Shown: piece after piece, positions 61,559 to 64,000 of the stretch
Numbering within the stretch: the first letter of the stretch is position 1
How the letters are laid out: each line of letters starts with the position of its first letter
IMG/VR virus record: IMGVR_UViG_3300028920_000022
Span: 1-64,000 of that record
Source: a virus
Length of the DNA stretch: 64,000 nt
Reading direction: 5' to 3' (one strand)
Made by a program: the position numbers and the translations under genes
The notes under the pieces: generated by a model
Seen by the model: the letters and a program-made list of their open reading frames with translations, nothing else
Told to the model about the DNA's origin: nothing
Database searches by the model: none

Positions 61559-61888
61559 ATGCTTAAGTACATCAATGGACGTTGGCAGAGATTGCCTGAC
61601 AAAATGCCTGAGCCGAATATCGATTACATGAGTTTCGATCTTGACGAACTAATTGGGGCGGTTTATAATTGGTGTCATAATAGTGCCGAGGGGCTACGTT
61701 TTGACGCTGGGAATCTGATCCATCGCGTAGATCCTGGTGAAAAAGATTATTTACTTTCGGCAGCGAAAGATTGTGACACTGTAAAGGCAAAGATGGCAGA
61801 GGCTCTTGAAGTGATGTTTCCGGGGCTTCTACAGGAATTCTGGGAAGCACAAGAGGAAATCAAAATCAACCGATGCATGGCATTGTAA
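61559..61888 (+). CDS. Hypothetical helical protein
   Basis: 109 aa; MSFDLDELIGAVYNWCHNSAEG and a C-terminal helix. Same transcript as the previous gene. Confidence 0.65.
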   Translation: MLKYINGRWQRLPDKMPEPNIDYMSFDLDELIGAVYNWCHNSAEGLRFDAGNLIHRVDPGEKDYLLSAAKDCDTVKAKMAEALEVMFPGLLQEFWEAQEEIKINRCMAL

Positions 61889-61902
61889 AGAGGAGAATAA
61901 AA

Positions 61903-62070
61903 ATGGACCTTGAGGAAGACACGAAGAATGAATGTTTGCGCCGATTGAGAGCATTATTGTCAGAATATAGGCATCAATCAAGGGAAAACGAACTCAACGG
62001 ATTGCAACATACTGCGGCGGTAAAAGCGGGCAGGCTGGAATCTATTATTGTTGCATTAGAGCAGCTTTAA
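61903..62070 (+). CDS. 55-aa helical protein
   Basis: 55 aa from ATG 61903 with AGAGGAGA upstream. Two helices (CLRRLRALLSEYRHQ, AGRLESIIVALEQL). Third gene of the 61251 unit. Confidence 0.6.
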   Translation: MDLEEDTKNECLRRLRALLSEYRHQSRENELNGLQHTAAVKAGRLESIIVALEQL

Positions 62071-62157
62071 GGCGATAACATAGAGAGACGCCTGGGAGAG
62101 ATTCCGTCGGGGAGATCATGTCTTCTCATTGAGGACACAAAAAGTGCGGCAGATTGC

Positions 62158-62186
62158 TTGACTTACCGTGGAGAGTTTGGTATTGC
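62158..62186 (+). promoter_or_regulatory. Sigma70-type promoter
   Basis: TTGACT-N17-TATTGC in the gap 62071-62287; downstream leader has a GCTGGA/TCCAGC hairpin (62217-62233). No gene seen in the 87 nt before it. Confidence 0.5.
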
Positions 62187-62287
62187 TAAGTTCAAGTTGT
62201 ATCAGGATCTAGCGATGCTGGAGGGTTTCCAGCACGCCAGGCGAACACCGGGGCTTAAAAACCTCCCCTTTCTTCATAAGTTAGTTG

Positions 62288-62572
62288 ATGAATGATCTAA
62301 AGCAGAAATTATGGTTACGGCGCCAAGCCATTCTTGCCGAATGTCCCAGGGAGGTTGCTCGGGAACAGAATACGGAGGAAATGGTTGCGTTGGACCGTGA
62401 AGCAATTTCACACTGCGTGGATGATCGTATTGCTCGCGGGTGGGCGCCGGAGGATGTTTTGGCTTATGCTATCAATCTGGAGCATGTAAACCCTGTACTT
62501 GAGGAAGACGTGGCACTCAAGAGAATGGCAGAAGTTTCTAAAAAGTATCCTCCGATTAAGAAGAGGGGTTGA
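62288..62572 (+). CDS. Hypothetical helical protein
   Basis: 94 aa from ATG 62288. Helix-rich, QKLWLRRQAILAECPREVA; ends Lys-rich. TGA forms TTGACT. Confidence 0.65.
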   Translation: MNDLKQKLWLRRQAILAECPREVAREQNTEEMVALDREAISHCVDDRIARGWAPEDVLAYAINLEHVNPVLEEDVALKRMAEVSKKYPPIKKRG

Positions 62573-62597
62573 CTTTCATATTAAGGCTTGATATAAG
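62569..62597 (+). promoter_or_regulatory. Sigma70-type promoter, stop codon inside -35
   Basis: TTGACT-N17-TATAAG. Confidence 0.72.
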
Positions 62598-62607
62598 GAA
62601 ATTAGAT

Positions 62608-63075
62608 ATGTACTACAAACCAATCAACCGTAAATCTAGCGCCATTAGTGCATTGCTGGACGAATCCCCGGTATATCAAAAGCAAGGGGAGGTCAATGCT
62701 CGTCCTGCGAATACTGGAGAGGCAATCACTACTGAACTAAAGAGTGGTACTACGGAAACTACCAATACTGCAAAGCCCGGAGATTGGATCGTCACTAATC
62801 CGAGTGGAGAGCAGTACATTATTTCCGGGGAAAAGTTTTTCAATCGTTACCAACCGACCAGTAAAACTGGAGTTTACGCTGCCAAGGGGTTCTGCCGAGC
62901 AGTTCAGAATCCTTTTGGGGAACCGATTCAGATCATGGCATCTTGGGGTGAGGTGCAGGTAGGTGACGAACACTGTTTTATTGCGGACGTTTGCAACGCA
63001 GCCGGGGTAAGAGACGGAGAGCCGTACCTTATTGATGCTGATGCTTTTAGAGATACGTATCAAAAAGCGCATTGA
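62608..63075 (+). CDS. Hypothetical beta-rich protein
   Basis: 155 aa from ATG 62608 (AAGGAAAT upstream). KPGDWIVTNPSGEQYIISGEKFFNRYQ resembles the small phage domain in which WIVTNPxGE..I.....F...Y recurs. Role unknown. Confidence 0.68.
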   Translation: MYYKPINRKSSAISALLDESPVYQKQGEVNARPANTGEAITTELKSGTTETTNTAKPGDWIVTNPSGEQYIISGEKFFNRYQPTSKTGVYAAKGFCRAVQNPFGEPIQIMASWGEVQVGDEHCFIADVCNAAGVRDGEPYLIDADAFRDTYQKAH

Positions 63076-63100
63076 CAATTAGACTTTAATCGGCTATAAT
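63072..63100 (+). promoter_or_regulatory. Consensus sigma70 promoter, stop codon inside -35
   Basis: TTGACA-N17-TATAAT. Confidence 0.82.
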
Positions 63101-63106
63101 TGCTTT

Positions 63107-63541
63107 ATGGAAATCGCAGAAAGTGATAAACCGCTATTCGATGCTTTACCTAAGCTAGTACAGCGAACACAGGAGCTATTGAAGGCAGCCGGGCTTACCT
63201 GTAAGATTAGTGTCAATGATGATGCCTGGTCGGATCCTTCGATTGAACTGGATACTACTGGTATTGGTGTTTGTATTTCGTGGGATTCCGATAAGGTTAC
63301 ATATGGCGCTTTTACTACGGTTTACAATCCGGGAGTGATGTACTACCCAGATGGTAGTGGGGAACCGCCGAGCGAGGATTACAGCGAACTGGGGAAAGCC
63401 AGCACGAATCCTAACGGTCCTCTCACTGAGGCAATCAAGGCATTGATTGAGTTTCGGCTTAATGATCTGTTTGAGCACGAAGCGGACGAAGAGGAAGCCA
63501 AGTATTGGGCGGAAATGGAAAGAGTGGATTTTAATCCTTGA
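63107..63541 (+). CDS. Hypothetical acidic protein
   Basis: 144 aa, 6 nt after the -10, near-leaderless. Alpha/beta start, acidic end (FEHEADEEEAKYWAEME). Confidence 0.65.
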   Translation: MEIAESDKPLFDALPKLVQRTQELLKAAGLTCKISVNDDAWSDPSIELDTTGIGVCISWDSDKVTYGAFTTVYNPGVMYYPDGSGEPPSEDYSELGKASTNPNGPLTEAIKALIEFRLNDLFEHEADEEEAKYWAEMERVDFNP

Positions 63542-63567
63542 CAATAGTCCTTATTCCGATCTATAAG
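63538..63567 (+). promoter_or_regulatory. Sigma70-type promoter, stop codon inside -35
   Basis: TTGACA with TATAAG at 18 nt. Confidence 0.68.
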
Positions 63568-63574
63568 GTTGGTC

Positions 63575-63814
63575 ATGACAATTATTCTAGCAAATGGTCC
63601 CAAGGTTCCGGCACACGGCACAACGGCAGCGTGGCGGAGTGTATTGGTTCAAGAGCCTACTGAGCTGGTGGTTTATGCCGAGTATTTCAATGATACTGGA
63701 TCATACTACAGTCACGGGGTGTACTTCGACAGTGCACAATGGAAGGAAGCAAAGCGGCACTTTACGCAAGCGGTATGTCGGGACCTGAGACGAATTGATG
63801 AGATTAGGGGTTGA
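63575..63814 (+). CDS. Hypothetical protein
   Basis: 79 aa from ATG 63575 (a TTG two codons upstream is less likely). MTIILANGPKVPAHGTTAAW; beta then helix. TGA in the next TTGACA. Confidence 0.65.
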   Translation: MTIILANGPKVPAHGTTAAWRSVLVQEPTELVVYAEYFNDTGSYYSHGVYFDSAQWKEAKRHFTQAVCRDLRRIDEIRG

Positions 63815-63839
63815 CAAAAGGTTTAGATAGGGGTAGTAT
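63811..63839 (+). promoter_or_regulatory. Sigma70-type promoter, stop codon inside -35
   Basis: TTGACA-N17-TAGTAT; leader carries a GTGACggaaGTCAC hairpin. Confidence 0.7.
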
Positions 63840-63898
63840 TCTCAACATCAAGTGACGGAAGTCACAGAAAGACACAACAAACAGGAGATTATCGAATT

Positions 63899-64000
63899 AT
63901 GGCACAGGTGAAGATTTTCAATCAGAGTTTCGTGAAGTTGGCTCGTTCGCGAGCTGAGCAGCTGATCGACGGTGGTGAGCGTGGCAGTGTGACTCGTCCG
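63899..64000 (+). CDS. Partial gene at right edge
   Basis: ATG 63899 with CAGGAGA at good spacing opens 34 codons to the window end: MAQVKIFNQSFVKLARSRAE... Too short to identify. Confidence 0.6.
   Translation, partial: MAQVKIFNQSFVKLARSRAEQLIDGGERGSVTRP

Overview
The window looks like part of a large tailed-phage genome infecting a bacterium. The evidence is dense packing on long one-strand blocks, a tRNA cluster (nine readable tRNAs), virion-type proteins (Ig-like/lectin-like and leucine-rich-repeat proteins), bacterial Shine-Dalgarno sites and sigma70-type promoters. No terminase, capsid, portal or polymerase gene lies in the window, so 'phage' is an inference. About the first 48.6 kb is AT-rich; from about 49.5 kb to the end the DNA is visibly richer in GC and organised differently. 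This is either strong mosaicism or a joined assembly.

Layout. 1-10.2 kb (minus strand): a partial ADP-ribosyltransferase-like phage protein, a radical SAM protein preceded by a 49-aa ORF, a first block of small Cys proteins, and the tRNAs. 10.3-10.6 kb: a cluster of strong hairpins between divergent genes. 10.7-17 kb: virion-type proteins, a VWA protein and a membrane HExxH protein. 17-30 kb (minus): RNA and nucleotide enzymes, namely a Pth2-type peptidyl-tRNA hydrolase, an RlmN-like radical SAM protein, a Thg1-type tRNA-His guanylyltransferase, a T4-Pnk-type kinase-phosphatase, a nucleotidyltransferase, a methyltransferase and a NadD-like adenylyltransferase. 30-48.6 kb (minus): an almost unbroken array of tiny paralogous genes. 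48.6-49.5 kb: a repeat-rich stretch with no convincing gene. 49.5-64 kb (plus): about 40 small, mostly unrecognised genes, many with their own TTGACA-N17-TATAAT-type promoter.

The main discovery is a family of about 95 paralogues (mostly 63-130 aa), here called HCCC-tail proteins. Each normally has an N-terminal His motif (GTH, SHK or GH), a CxxC knuckle (typically YYxCxxCG), a (Y/F)xIS element, a late Cys in (S/T)C(N/D)E, and a C-terminal tail close to IIREIIE. The four conserved His/Cys residues suggest one zinc site. The tail is also the translation-initiation module of the next gene: its codons supply AAGGA or CGGGA about 8-10 nt before the next ATG, and the stop overlaps that start as ATGA. 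In the entries below, array genes are coupled this way unless stated. I do not recognise this family.

The right arm is compacted differently: the TGA stop of a gene repeatedly lies inside the TTGACA -35 box of the next gene's promoter. Several right-arm gaps hold candidate structured RNAs. A second theme is tRNA repair and translation: a tRNA-His lacking an encoded G-1 and with odd D and T loops, together with Thg1, Pnk, Pth2 and an RlmN-like protein.
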